Positions 1 through 9,985 are shown, counted from the stretch's first letter. The stretch is DNA of 64,000 bases from Aquarana catesbeiana (GCF_042186555.1 NC_133334.1:21172883-21236882); one strand, 5' to 3'. Made by a program: numbers and translations. The notes: generated from the letters alone by a model not told the origin.

Positions 1-135
1 GGTACACTATATTGCCTGCTTTACACACACATGAACTTTAATGGCATCCCAGTCTTAGTCTGTAGGGTTCAATATTGAGTTGGCCCATCCTTTGCAGCTA
101 TAACAGCTTCAACTCTTCTGGGAAGGCTGCCCACA

Positions 136-311
136 TGGTAGGGTTGCCACCTCATCCCTTTAAACCCGAACACATATGAATTACATGGGTTCTGAGGCGA
201 ATTCAATGCAGATAATGCACCAAGTGAGTTCAATCACCACCTTAATCAGCCACAGATTCTGTGTAATTAATATGTGTTCGGTTTTAAAGGGATAAGGTGG
301 CAACCTTACCA
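136..311. mobile_element. Nested palindromic MITE
   Basis: The ends TGGTAGGGTTGCCACC (left) and the inverse of TGGTAAGGTTGCCACC (right) form inverted repeats that continue for about 45 bp on each side. It interrupts the left arm of the surrounding Tc1 fold-back; the opposite arm lacks it, so it inserted later. No coding capacity is seen. The superfamily is not certain because the target duplication is too short to call. Confidence 0.65.
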
Positions 312-529
312 CAAGGTTTAGGAGTGTGTCTTCTTCCAGAAGCACATTTGTGAGATCAGGCACTAATGTTGGACAAAAAGGCCTGGCTCGCAGTCTCCAC
401 TCTAATTCATCCCAAAGGTGTTCTATCGGGTTGAGGTCAGAACTCTGTGCAGGTCAGTCAAGTTCCTCCGCCCCAAACTTGCTCATCCATGTCTTTATGG
501 ACCTTGCTTTGTGCACTGGTCCAAATCAT

Positions 530-955
530 TTTTTGGAGGGGGGGGGGGTTATGGTGTGGGGTTGTTTTTCAGGGGTTGGGCTTGGCCCACTTAAGGCATC
601 AGCATACCAAGACATTTTGGACAACTTCATGCTCCCAACTTTGTGGGGACAGTTTGGGGATGGCCCCTTCCTGTTCCAACATGACTGCACACCAGTGCAC
701 AAAGCAAGGTCCATAAAGACATGGATGAGCGAGTTTGGGGTGGAGGAACTTGACTGGCCTGCACAGAGTCCTCACCTCAACCCGATAGAACACCTTTAGG
801 ATGAATTAGAGCGGAGACTCCGAGCCAGGCCTTCTCTCCAACATCAGTGCCTGACCTCACAAATGCGCTTCTGGAAGAATGGTCAAACATTCCCATAGAC
901 ACACTCCTAAACCTTGTGGACAGCCTTCCCAGAAGAGTTGAAGCTGTTATAGCTG
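530..955 (+). pseudogene. Tc1-like transposase, C-terminal fragment
   Basis: The translation shows the Tc1 core: VMVWGCFSG, then FLFQHDCTPVHKA (second catalytic Asp region), then WPAQSPHLNPIEHL (the DLNPIE region with the final catalytic Glu). The usual Asp before LNPIE is His, the Trp codon after NPIEHL is an amber stop (TAG at 797-799), and the N-terminal DNA-binding half and first catalytic Asp are absent. It is a dead fragment inside the fold-back element. Confidence 0.75.
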
Positions 956-1061
956 CAAAGGGAGGGCCAACTCAATATTGAACCCTGCGGACTAAGACTG
1001 GGATGCCATTAAAGTTCGTGTGTGTGTAAAGGCAGGCGTCCCAATACTTTTGGTAATATAG

Positions 1062-1570
1062 CGTCTGTATAATGGGTGTAGGGTGCCCCATCGCAGAGGC
1101 TGTCATTGCCTGAATCCCAGGGCTGCTGTTCCAGGGTGCGCATTTCACTATGCAGCGGGAATTCTCATCACTACATGTGACCGGTAACACCCGTTATTCC
1201 GGATCTGACATCTGTTAGCACTGTAACATTTGCCTTTACACGCTTTTTAAAAATGTACATCCCTCCACACTGGGTTGGGTGTGTTTTGATATACCATTAA
1301 ATGGGTGTGTCTAACCTTTTTTGTAGGTAAAAACTTGCTGCCACTTGTTTTTCCTGTAACAGAAAATTGAGGAGAAACAACTGTACTAGGAGTTCTGACT
1401 TCACTGGCTGAGTGTTCGTTACAGGTGAGTGACCGTCCAGCCCCGCCGCCTGCCGTCTGTAAAATTCTAAATGAGGCTGGCAGCTGGAGAGGGCTGGATG
1501 GGCACCAACTTCTATGGCAGTATGCCCCAGGGACAAATGCTCGGAATGCAGATTGCATGCATTCTGTGAT
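1062..1570. other. Unassigned stretch, no gene seen
   Basis: Short ORFs exist on both strands but none resembles a known family, and no splice-site pair or RNA gene is visible. It is probably old repeat-derived sequence. Confidence 0.4.
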
Positions 1571-1574
1571 ATGT

Positions 1575-2320
1575 GTAGAACACGGGTCTCCAAGCTTTCT
1601 AAACAAAGGGCCAATTTACTGTCCCTCAAACTTTAGGGGGCTGGACTGTGGCCAGTGTGAGAAGAAAATGTACTGGCATCAGTGGGAGTAATAGTGCCCC
1701 ATCATTGGTATTAGTGGGAGGAATAATGCCCCATCATTAGTGTCAGTGGAAGAAACAGTGCCCCATCATTGGTGTCAGTGAAAGAAATAGTGCCCCATAA
1801 TTGGTGTCTGTGGGAGGAATAGTGCCCCATCATTTGTGTCAGTGGGAGGAATAGTGCCCCATCATTGGTGGCAGTTGGAGGAATAGTGCCCCACCATTGG
1901 TGTCAGTGGGAGGAATAGTGCCCCATCATTGGTGTCAGTGGGAGGAATAGTGCCCCATCATTGGTGTCAGGGGGAGGAATAGTGCCCCATCATTGGTGTC
2001 AGTGGGAGGAATAGTGCCCCATCATTGGTGTCAGTGGGAGGAATAGTGCCCCATCATTGGTGTCAGTGAGAGGAATAGTGCCCCATCATTGGTGTCAGTG
2101 AGAGGAATAGTGCCCCACCATTGGTGTCAGTGGGAGGAATAGTGTCCCATCATTGGTGTCAGTGGGAGGAATAGTGCCCCATCATTGGTGTCAGTGAAAG
2201 AAATAGTGCCCCACCATTGGTGTCAGTGGGAGGAATAGTGCCCCATCATTGGTGTCAGTGGGAGCAATAGTGCACCACTATTGGGAGGCAGTGCCAGTGG
2301 GAGGCAGTGGCAGCCGGTGG
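1575..2320 (+). repeat. hAT-like element head with expanded 32-bp minisatellite
   Basis: The stretch starting GGGTCTCCAAACTTTCTAAA is nearly the same as one at 38863, where it follows CAGG as in hAT inverted repeats. From about 1680 to 2300 a 32-bp unit (TCAGTGGGAGGAATAGTGCC followed by CCATCATTGGTG) is repeated about 19 times with few mismatches, so the array is fairly young. No coding capacity. Confidence 0.7.
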
Positions 2321-2399
2321 TAATTTTTTTGGGGGAGCGGCAAACTTTATGCCACTGACACCTCAGCCCCCGCCCCCAGTCGGTCGGTAGCACTTACCC

Positions 2400-2748
2400 C
2401 ATCGCTTCACCGGTGGTACTGCATTTGGCCGGAGTTCCGGGGACACTCGGAAGGGTTCGGAGCCGATCAGAAATACTCGGAATGACACAGAAATACTCAG
2501 AAACACGTGAAAATACTAAGTTCCTGAGTGTTTCCGAGGCTTTCGGAGCCGTCCCTGAATATTTCTGAGGCTCTCTGGCGCCCCCCACCTCTGGCCACAT
2601 ACGGTATTGCATGTAATAGAAGTCAATGCGGAACAAATTATCTTTGTTTCCATTGATTTCTATGGGGAAACTCCCTTTGATATACGAGTGCTTTGGATTA
2701 CAAGAATTCTCCTGGAATGGATTATGCTCATAATCCAAGGTTCCACTG
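2400..2748. mobile_element. Truncated Tigger/pogo-like MITE (right half)
   Basis: The right end (ATAATCCAAGGTTCCACTG then TA) matches the right end of the full-length element at 28033-28801, including the shared GATATACGAGTGCTTT block. The left end is not visible. It abuts the Tc1-like element that starts just after 2750. Confidence 0.55.
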
Positions 2749-2802
2749 TAGGTCCTCCTTTTGATGCCAAAACAGCCCTGACCTGACAAGGCATGGACTC
2801 CA

Positions 2803-3084
2803 CTAGACCTCTGAAGGTACGTTGTGGTATCTGGCTACCAAGCCAGCAGTAGCAGATCCTTTAAGTCCTGTAAGTTGTGAGGTGGGACCTCCATGGATCG
2901 GACTTGTTTTTCCAGCACATCCCAGATCCTCAATTGGACTGAGATGTGGAAAATCTAGAGACCAAGTCAACACCTCCAACTCATTGCTGTGTTCCTCAAA
3001 CCATAATTGAACCATTTTTTGCAGGGTGGTGGGGCGCATTATCCTGCTGAAAGAGGCCACTGCCATCAGTAAATACTGTTGCAA
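2803..3084 (-). pseudogene. Tc1-like transposase fragment
   Basis: A 93-codon open stretch retains a Tc1 C-terminal pattern: WFEEHSNELEVLTWSLDFPH, then LSPIEDL in place of LNPIEHLW, then a decayed VRS.HGGP region. The catalytic Asp motif upstream (QQDNAP in the family) is not recognisable. Relic only. Confidence 0.6.
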
Positions 3085-3496
3085 TTAAGGGGTGTACTTG
3101 GTCACCAACAATGTTTAGGTAGGTGGTGGTACGTGTCAAGTAATATCCACATGAATGTCAGGAGCCAAGGCTTCCCAGCAGAACATTCCCCAAAGCGTCA
3201 CATGACTGCCCCTCCGCCGGCTTGTCTTCTTCCCATACTGCATCCTGGTGCCATCTCTGCCCCAGGTAAGTGGCGCACCCGGCCATCCACATGATGAAAA
3301 AGAAAACGTCATTCATGAGACCAGCCAACCTTCTTCCATCACTCTGTGCTCCAGTTCTGATGCTCACATACCCATCGTATGCGTTTTTTTGGCTGTGGAC
3401 ACGTTGGTCAGCATGGACACCCTGCCCGGTCTGCAGCTACACAGCCCCCATATACTGCAAACTGTGATGAACGTTTTTTCTGCTTTCAAGACATCA

Positions 3497-4165
3497 ACTT
3501 CAGGCACAACATGTATCTTCAGGCACAACATGTATCTTCAGGCACAACATGTATCTTCAGGCACAACATGTATCTTCAGGGACAACATGTATCTTCAGGG
3601 ACAACATGTATCTTCAGGCACAACATGTATCTTCAGGCACAACATGTATCTTCAGGGACAACATGTATCTTCAGGGACAACTTGTATCTTCAGGGACAAC
3701 ATGTATCTTCAGGCACAACTTGTATCTTCAGGGACAACTTGTATCTTCAGGGACAACATGTATCTTCAGGGACAACATGTATCTTCAGGGACAACATGTA
3801 TCTTCAGGGACAACTTGTATCTTCAGGGACAACTTGTATCTTCAGGGACAACTTGTATCTTCAGGGACAACATGTATCTTCAGGGACAACTTGTATCTTC
3901 AGGCACAACATGTATCTTCAGGGACAACTTGTATCTTCAGGGACAACATGTATCTTCAGGGACAACTTGTATCTTCAGGGACAACTTGTATCTTCAGGGA
4001 CAACATGTATCTTCAGGGACAACATGTATCTTCAGGGACAACTTGTATCTTCAGGGACAACATGTATCTTCAGGGACAACATGTATCTTCAGGGACAACT
4101 TCTTCAGGCACAACATGTATCTTCAGGGACAACTTGTATCTTCAGGGACAACATGTATCTCCCAC
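3497..4165 (+). repeat. 19-bp minisatellite (about 35 copies)
   Basis: The unit is ATCTTCAGGGACAACATGT with frequent variants CAC for GAC and CTTG for CATG. Three units equal 57 bp, so all three forward frames stay open for 200-300 codons; these ORFs are artefacts of period and composition, not genes. It sits inside the Tc1-like element. Confidence 0.9.
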
Positions 4166-4267
4166 CCACTTTCAGATGTCATTGTAATGAGATGATCAAT
4201 ACCAATCACTGTAACTGTCAGTGGTCATAAAATGATGGCTAATCAGTGTGTGTATGGATATATATAC

Positions 4268-4675
4268 ACAATGCCTTAAAAAACTATTCATACCCCTTGA
4301 AATTTTCCACATTTTGTTACAACCAAAAACGTAAATGTATTTTATTGGGATTTTATGTGATAGACCAACAAAAAGTGGTACGTAATTGTGAAGTGGAAGG
4401 GAAATGATAAATGGTTTTCAATGTTTTTTTTTTTACAAATAAATATGTGAAAAGTGTGGGGGGGGGGGGCATTTGTATTCAGCCCCCTTTAGTCTGAAAC
4501 CCCTAAATAAATTCTAGTGGAACCAATTGCCTTCAGAAGTCACCAAATTAGTAAAAAAGAGTCCACCTGTGTGTAATTTGATCTCAGTATAAATACAGCT
4601 GTCCTGTAAAGTCCTCAGAGGTTTGTTGGAGAACCTTCGTGAACAAACAGCATCATGAAGGCCAAGGAATGCTGG
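4268..4675 (+). mobile_element. 5' part of another Tc1-like element, truncated
   Basis: Starts with the TIR-like AATGCCTTAAAAAACTATTC and runs through the AT-rich 5' leader to a transposase start (ATGAAGGCCAAGGAATG, 4653-4669), where it passes directly into the ~80-bp tandem array. A second, inverted copy of the same family is at 50585-51105. Only the leader and first few codons remain. Confidence 0.7.
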
Positions 4676-5445
4676 AAGTTCCCCCCAGTGATGTATATAC
4701 TATAATATATGGATGGTATATGTAGGTCCATGGAATGCTGGGACTTGTAGTCCCCCCCCCCCCAAATGATTATTATACTATAATATATGGATGGTATATG
4801 TAGGTCCATGGAATGCTGGGACTTGTAGTCCCCCCCCCCCCAATGATTAATATACTATAATATATGGATGGTATATGGAGTGCTGGGAGTTTTAGTCCCC
4901 CCAGTGGTGAATATACTATAATATATGGATGGAATATGTAGGTCCATGGAATGCTGGGACTTGTATTCCCCCCAATTATTACTATACTATAATATATGGA
5001 TGGTATATGTGGGTATATTGAGTGCTGGGAGTTGTAGTCCCTCCAGTGATGAAAATATTATAATATATGGATGGTATATGGAGTGCTGGCAGTTATAGTT
5101 CCCCCCAGTAATGAATATACTATAATATATGGATGGTATATGCAGGTCTGTGAAATTCTGGGACTTATACTCCCCCACGGTGATGTATATACTATAATAT
5201 ATGAATGGTATATGCAGGCCCATGGAGTGCTGGGAGTTGTAGTCCCCCCCCGGCGATGTATATAATATAATGTATGGATGGTATATGTAGGTCCATGGAA
5301 TGCTGGGAGTTGTAGTCACCCCAGTGATGAATATATTACAATATATGAATGGTATATGTAGATAAAATGTCATGCTTGTAGATGAACACACTATAATATA
5401 TATTATATATATGGGTACATGGAGTGCTGAGACTTGTAGTCCCCC
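4663..5445 (+). repeat. ~80-bp tandem array with THAP11/ZNF143-like motifs
   Basis: About ten units alternate TATACTATAATATATGGATG with CCATGGAATGCTGGGA, a TTGTAGTC core and a C-run. Exact CTGGGAGTTGTAGTC occurs at 5025-5039, 5230-5244 and 5303-5317, and CTGGGACTTGTAGTC at 4738-4752 and 4816-4830. Variants lie near 4883, 4954, 5086, 5158 and 5427. The 15-mer fits the published Ronin/THAP11 consensus CTGGGARWTGTAGTY, which overlaps ZNF143 sites. The array ends about 80 bp before the GC box of the E2F8 promoter. Function is inferred. Confidence 0.85.
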
Positions 5446-5521
5446 AATAACCGATCAGACACTCAGCTCAGTGTAAAGCTCCCTCCAGTGCAAAGTACAC
5501 ACATAGGTCACTGCATTCCCG

Positions 5522-5700
5522 CGCCCCGCCCCCTCAGGCTGACCTTCTCCTCTGATTGGCCGGCTTGGATGAGCAACTCTTCCCTGATTGGCTCTCTGCG
5601 TTTTTTGCAGATAAGTGGGAAATTGAAAAAAATACTCTCAGCAGTTTGGCGCCCGAAAGCTGAAACTGAGTGATCGTGACACCCGAACCAGGTCACCCGC
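5522..5700 (+). promoter_or_regulatory. E2F8: E2F8 core promoter
   Basis: A CpG-rich block contains an Sp1-type GC box (CCCCGCCCCC, 5524-5533), two inverted CCAAT boxes (ATTGG at 5555-5559 and 5587-5591, 32 bp apart) and a near-palindromic E2F site (5645-5658). There is no TATA box. Paired CCAAT boxes plus an E2F site are typical of cell-cycle promoters, and E2F8 is itself an E2F target in mammals. The position 7 kb upstream of the first coding exon fits the usual non-coding first exon of E2F8. The exact start site is not known. Confidence 0.7.
5645..5658 (+). promoter_or_regulatory. E2F binding site
   Basis: TTTGGCGCCCGAAA matches the E2F consensus TTTSGCGC on both strands with one interruption, so it could be bound by E2F-DP dimers or by E2F7/E2F8 themselves (autorepression). 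It lies 54 bp downstream of the nearer inverted CCAAT box. Confidence 0.7.
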
Positions 5701-5910
5701 CAATCCTGCACTCCACCGGGTCACCGTCCCTGAGCACCCACCCCACCCGGGTCACTCCGTGCGCCCGATCCCGCCGAACACCGAGCCGCCCCCATTACCC
5801 CACCCGGCTGTCTGCCCGTCCACGTCACCCCACCGGGCGAATCAGGTGACCCTGAACCCGGATCACACCGACACCCGCCGGCTGGAGAGGAGGAATGACC
5901 CGATCCGGGT
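5659..5910 (+). other. E2F8: Probable E2F8 non-coding exon 1 region
   Basis: GC-rich unique sequence directly downstream of the E2F site. Possible splice donors are CAG/GTGACC at 5845/5846 and CCGG/GTAGGAG at 5908/5909. No Met codon here can be joined to the E2F8 frame. The start site and the used donor cannot be decided from sequence alone. Confidence 0.4.
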
Positions 5911-5944
5911 AGGAGACACCCGGGAGAGGTGAAGGATCCATTCT

Positions 5945-6860
5945 GATAATTACACCATAATATACACATACCAATAGATCGATACATTGTATACACGTAC
6001 CGATACATTGTATACACACACACCGATAGATCGATACATTGTATACACACACACACACCGATAGATCGATACACTGTATACACATACCGATAGATCGATA
6101 CATTGTATACACACACCCTGATAGATCGATACATTGTATACACACACACCGATAGATCGATACATTGTATACACATACCGATACATTGTATACACACACA
6201 CCGATAGATCGATACATTGTATACACACACACACCGATAGATCGATACATTGTATACACACACACACCGATAGATCGATACATTGTATACACACACACAC
6301 CGATAGATTGATACATTGTATACACATACCGATAGATTGATACATTGTATACACATACCGATAGATTGATACATTGTATACACACACCGATAGATCGATA
6401 CATTGTATACACACACCCTGATAGATTGATACATTGTATACACATACCGATAGATTGATACATTGTATACACATACCGATAGATTGATACATTGTATACA
6501 CAAACCGATAGATCGATACATTGTATACACAAACCGATACATTGTATACACATACCAATAGATCGATACACTGTATACACACACCGATAGATCGATACAT
6601 TGTATACACATACCGATAGATCGATACACTGTATACACATACCGATAGATCGATACTCTGTATACACATTGTATACACATACTGATAGATTGATACATTG
6701 TGTATACATACCGATCAATACATTGTATACACATAACAATCGGTATATTGTGTATATACATACTGATCGATACATTGTATATACATACCGAGCGATACAT
6801 TGTGTACACCTACCGATAGATTGATACATTGTGTATGTACATGCCGATAAATTGAATATA
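5945..6860 (+). repeat. ~29-bp satellite in E2F8 intron 1
   Basis: About 30 units of CCGATAGATCGATACATTGT followed by ATACACATA, with (AC)n length changes between units. All frames are open on the minus strand only because of the composition. The array begins roughly 300 bp after the E2F site. Confidence 0.9.
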
Positions 6861-7645
6861 CACATATTGATTAATTACACAGTGTGTGTGTGTATATATA
6901 CCAGTAGATTGATATATTGTAAATACATTTAGTTACTTTATATACATAGGAATTCCAGTAGACATTCTCTTACACACATTGTATAGAAAGAAGGGGGGAA
7001 AAATATATTATACTCTGGTCGATATCTATTCTGTACATTTTGATACATTGTATACATAGGTATTCCAATAGATATTCTGACACATTATATAGACTTAGCG
7101 CTCTCATAAATACAATGTGTACATTCAATGCTATCAATGTATATTCCTGATCCTCTAATTAGTACATTGTATGTACTTGGATAACCCCTCCCAGATATTC
7201 TGATTGCATAATAATCATTGGCTTCATAGATGTGATAGATCTATTACCAATACATGATGTCATTGCATTAGTAATCCATACATTGTATACTGTACATTCT
7301 CATAGATACATTGTACATGTAAACTTCCAATAGATGTTCTTATAGACAGATTGTATAGAGCTCTAGTATATACAATGTATACATTCAGTACTCTGATATA
7401 TAATACAATGCATAACTTTGATACTGTCGGATACATTGTATTTTGAATAGCCCCTCCCCCGCAGACAACTGTGATACATTGTGTGTACTAAAATAGCTCC
7501 GCCTTCCATAGATAGCTCTGATACATTGTATGTACTGGTGCTCCTTTCCCTAGGAAACTCTGATACATTGTATTTACTTGATTGGCTCCATAGATTTGAT
7601 ATGTTACCAATATATATGATTGGATCATACATACACAGATACATG
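6861..7645 (+). repeat. Degenerate scatter of the same satellite motif
   Basis: The core GATACATTGTATAC recurs with irregular spacing (for example near 7049, 7280, 7300, 7430, 7470, 7520 and 7560), as if an older array has decayed. No gene is seen. Confidence 0.5.
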
Positions 7646-8126
7646 ATAAACCTTTTACCAGCTCCATAGACAACCCATCAGATGTGTTGGAGGGAAAGTC
7701 TGTAATCTGTCCATATAGATCACACCGGACTCCGCCCCCTCCGGTATGTACATTGTACTCTATAACCTCTACTGCTGGACACACACAATCAATTTTTCTA
7801 GTTTCAGCCAAACACAAAAATGACCGAACTAATAAATAACAATCTACCAACCGTACTTCCTGTTCAATCTAAGAAATTATTGGCTGTTAGTAGAAGGCGG
7901 GCTGGGTGTGCTTGATCATTCACGAGACGCTTTACGCTGAAAGTGATTTGTAATTGATTTTAAACTTATCACAAGACCAACAAGAGTCTCACAATCTTGC
8001 CATACACGGACCAACAAAATCACACAATGTGACAAATTTAATATTGCGTAAGTCTGTATAAAAGTGAGGTAATACCTTCTGATCATTGGACGCAGTCATC
8101 CATGGCGATCTCTAGGCGATTATTTG
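7646..8126. other. Intronic sequence, nothing recognised
   Basis: E2F8 intron 1. No coding similarity, no clear inverted repeats. Confidence 0.4.
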
Positions 8127-8391
8127 GGCCTTTCTTCTTCCTTCCTTCCTTCCTTCCTTCCTTTTTTTTTTTTTTTTTTTTTTTTAATTCTCTTTTGTTG
8201 CTCCCCTTCACTTCACCTTCACAACTTTGTAGATTAGAGATAAAGTTACTTTGGTAACTAGCCCCTATACACACTGAGACTCTGATAGAGATGGATCTCT
8301 CTTTCCCTCCCTCCTTTTTTATTTTATTTTTTCCCTTCTTTCTGATAGAGAGAGATATATCTCTGTTTTTTCTTTCCCCCTTTCTTTTTTC

Positions 8392-8471
<80 letters not shown>

Positions 8472-8528
8472 TTTTTTTTTTCTCTTTCTTTCTTTCTTTT
8501 TTTTCTCTTTCTTTCTTTCTTTTTTTTC

Positions 8529-8560
<32 letters not shown>

Positions 8561-9047
8561 TTTTTTTCTCTTTCTTTCTTTCTTTTTTTTCTCTTTCTTT
8601 CTTTCTTTTTTCTCCGTCTTTCTTTCTTTCTTTTTTCTCCGTCTTTCTTTTTTCTTTCTATTTTTGCTTTCTTTTTTTCTTTCTTTTTTTCTTCCTCCTT
8701 TTTTTTCTTTTTTCTTTCTTTTTTTCTTCGCCTTTTTTTTTCTTCTTCCTCTTTTTTTCTTTCTCCCTTTTTTTTTCTTCTTCCTCTTTTTTTCTTTCTC
8801 CCTTTTTTTTTCTTCTTCCTCTTTTTTTCTTTCTCCCTTTTTTTTTCTTTCTCCCTTTTTTTTTTTCTTTCTCCCTTTTTTTTTCTTTCTCCCTTTTTTT
8901 TCTTTCTCCCTTTTTTTTCTTTCTCCCTTTTTTTTCTTTCTCCCTTTTTTTTCTTTCTCCCTTTTTTTTCTTTCTCCCTTTTTTTTTCCTTTCTCTTTTT
9001 TTTTCTTTCTCTTTTTTTTTTTCTTTCTCTTTTTTTTTTTTCTTTCA
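8127..9047 (+). repeat. Polypyrimidine tract, (TTTC)n and CCCTTTTTTTTCTTT repeats
   Basis: About 900 bp with almost only C and T on the + strand: a pure (CTTT)n core at 8396-8470, then T-rich and CTCCC-containing repeats, with short interruptions at 8165-8350. Long ORFs on both strands (Lys/Arg-rich or Phe/Ser-rich) are composition artefacts. The tract could form triplex (H-) DNA. Confidence 0.9.
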
Positions 9048-9329
9048 ATCTAGGAGTGCGCACAGGTCACCTCCTTCTAGAATATGCAATGTACACGTCT
9101 ATAGGAATTCAGAGGGATCAGTGTGAATTAAAACATTGCATACTTATATTTGCACTCAGTGTTTAGTCTCCACCCATTGTACACAGAGGTCAGTCTACCC
9201 CCATTATCCTCAGAGTTTATGAAGGTCCCAGTATTCACCAAGGTCCCATAGATTGTGAGTACACAGTAATAGATGAATACACAAACAGGTTTTATATTGT
9301 TTTCTGTGTGTGTATGTATGTATGTATGT

Positions 9330-9640
9330 ATATCACGATTTGAATCGTTTTTTTTTTTTTTGTGGACACCGCGCCGGTCCCGAGGAGCCGCAGGCAGGAG
9401 TTTGTAGGCGAGGCCGCGGTTTCGGCCTAGTCCGTGGAGTCCGGTCTCGCGTACCAGGCCGAAGCCGCAGACTAGCCGAAGCCGCGGACTCGCCTAAAAA
9501 CTCCTGCCCACAGCTCCCCGGGACCGGCGCGATGAAAAAAAAAACGATTTGCTTAAATTTTGAATCGACTTGACCTCTCAACTCGATTCAAGATTTGAAT
9601 CGATTTTTTTTTTTTTTTTTCCCCCAGCCCTAATAAATAT
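9330..9640. mobile_element. GC-rich MITE-like repeat
   Basis: Both flanks carry GATTTGAATCGTTTTT-type sequence and poly-T, around a GC-rich core with an internal inverted repeat (CCGCGCCGGTCCCGAGGAG near 9367 against the CTCCCCGGGACCGGCGCG end near 9530). The right border reads CCAGCCCTAATAA, like the GGGCTG ends of hAT-type MITEs. No target duplication is clear. Confidence 0.5.
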
Positions 9641-9734
9641 AAATATATATATATTTATGTCCTGACCCTTACTGTGTACATTCGTGGACAGATTGTAGCC
9701 CAGTACATACATTGCACTCGTTTTAAAGTGAAAA

Positions 9735-9985
9735 CTCATTTATTCAGGGAAGCCTATCCCACGCCCACCTAACAACTGTCCCCGAGCCACCCCCCATCAA
9801 ATCATTCCCCACATCTATTACCTTTTGTACCACCCCCCCCCTCCCTTTAGAATGTAAGTTCTATGAGCCGGGCCCTCCTGTACCTTTTTGTATTGTACTG
9901 TAATTGTGTTGTCCCCCCTCTACATTGTAAAGCGCTGCGTAAACTGTTGGCGTTACATAAATCATGAATAATAATAATAAACGTA
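9735..9985 (+). mobile_element. L2/CR1-type LINE 3' end
   Basis: Contains the standard amphibian LINE tail GTAAAGCGCTGCGTAAACTG, then TTGGCGTTACATAAATC and an (AATA)n end at 9966-9982. No reverse transcriptase is left; it is a 5'-truncated copy of about 250 bp. Confidence 0.85.

Larger units (their letters stand above)
7..1061. mobile_element. Fold-back Tc1/mariner-like element
   Basis: The left part (about 7-510) is an inverted copy of the right part (about 690-1061), and both ends read CTATATTRCC inward. The right arm plus the centre carries the C-terminal half of a Tc1 transposase; the left arm is the same transposase end in reverse. The element is therefore a fold-back derivative with very long terminal inverted repeats and no N-terminal half. 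The left arm is interrupted by another MITE at 136-311. The family is known from Tc1-type TIRs; the fold-back history is inferred. Confidence 0.75.
2751..4258 (-). mobile_element. Decayed Tc1/mariner-like element with internal minisatellite
   Basis: On the minus strand the segment 2790-3290 encodes a degenerate Tc1 transposase, including FEEHSNELEVLTW and a decayed version of the SPDLNPIEHLW block. The distal end (4205-4258) carries the TIR-like sequence CTGTCAGTGGTCATAAAATG. Between the transposase remains and this end an 18-20 bp motif has expanded into a large tandem array at 3497-4165. Stops and frameshifts show it is inactive. Confidence 0.65.

Noticed and set aside
3248..4230. ORFs of 212-315 codons in all three + frames
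   Set aside because: Produced by the 19-bp minisatellite (three units = 57 bp); no start context or family.
5721..6865. Minus-strand ORFs up to 362 codons rich in Cys/Tyr/Val
   Set aside because: Satellite CCGATAGATCGATACATTGT read in three frames; no real gene.
8083..9166. Lys/Arg-rich (-) and Phe/Ser-rich (+) ORFs of about 300 codons
   Set aside because: Pure C/T tract, composition artefact.
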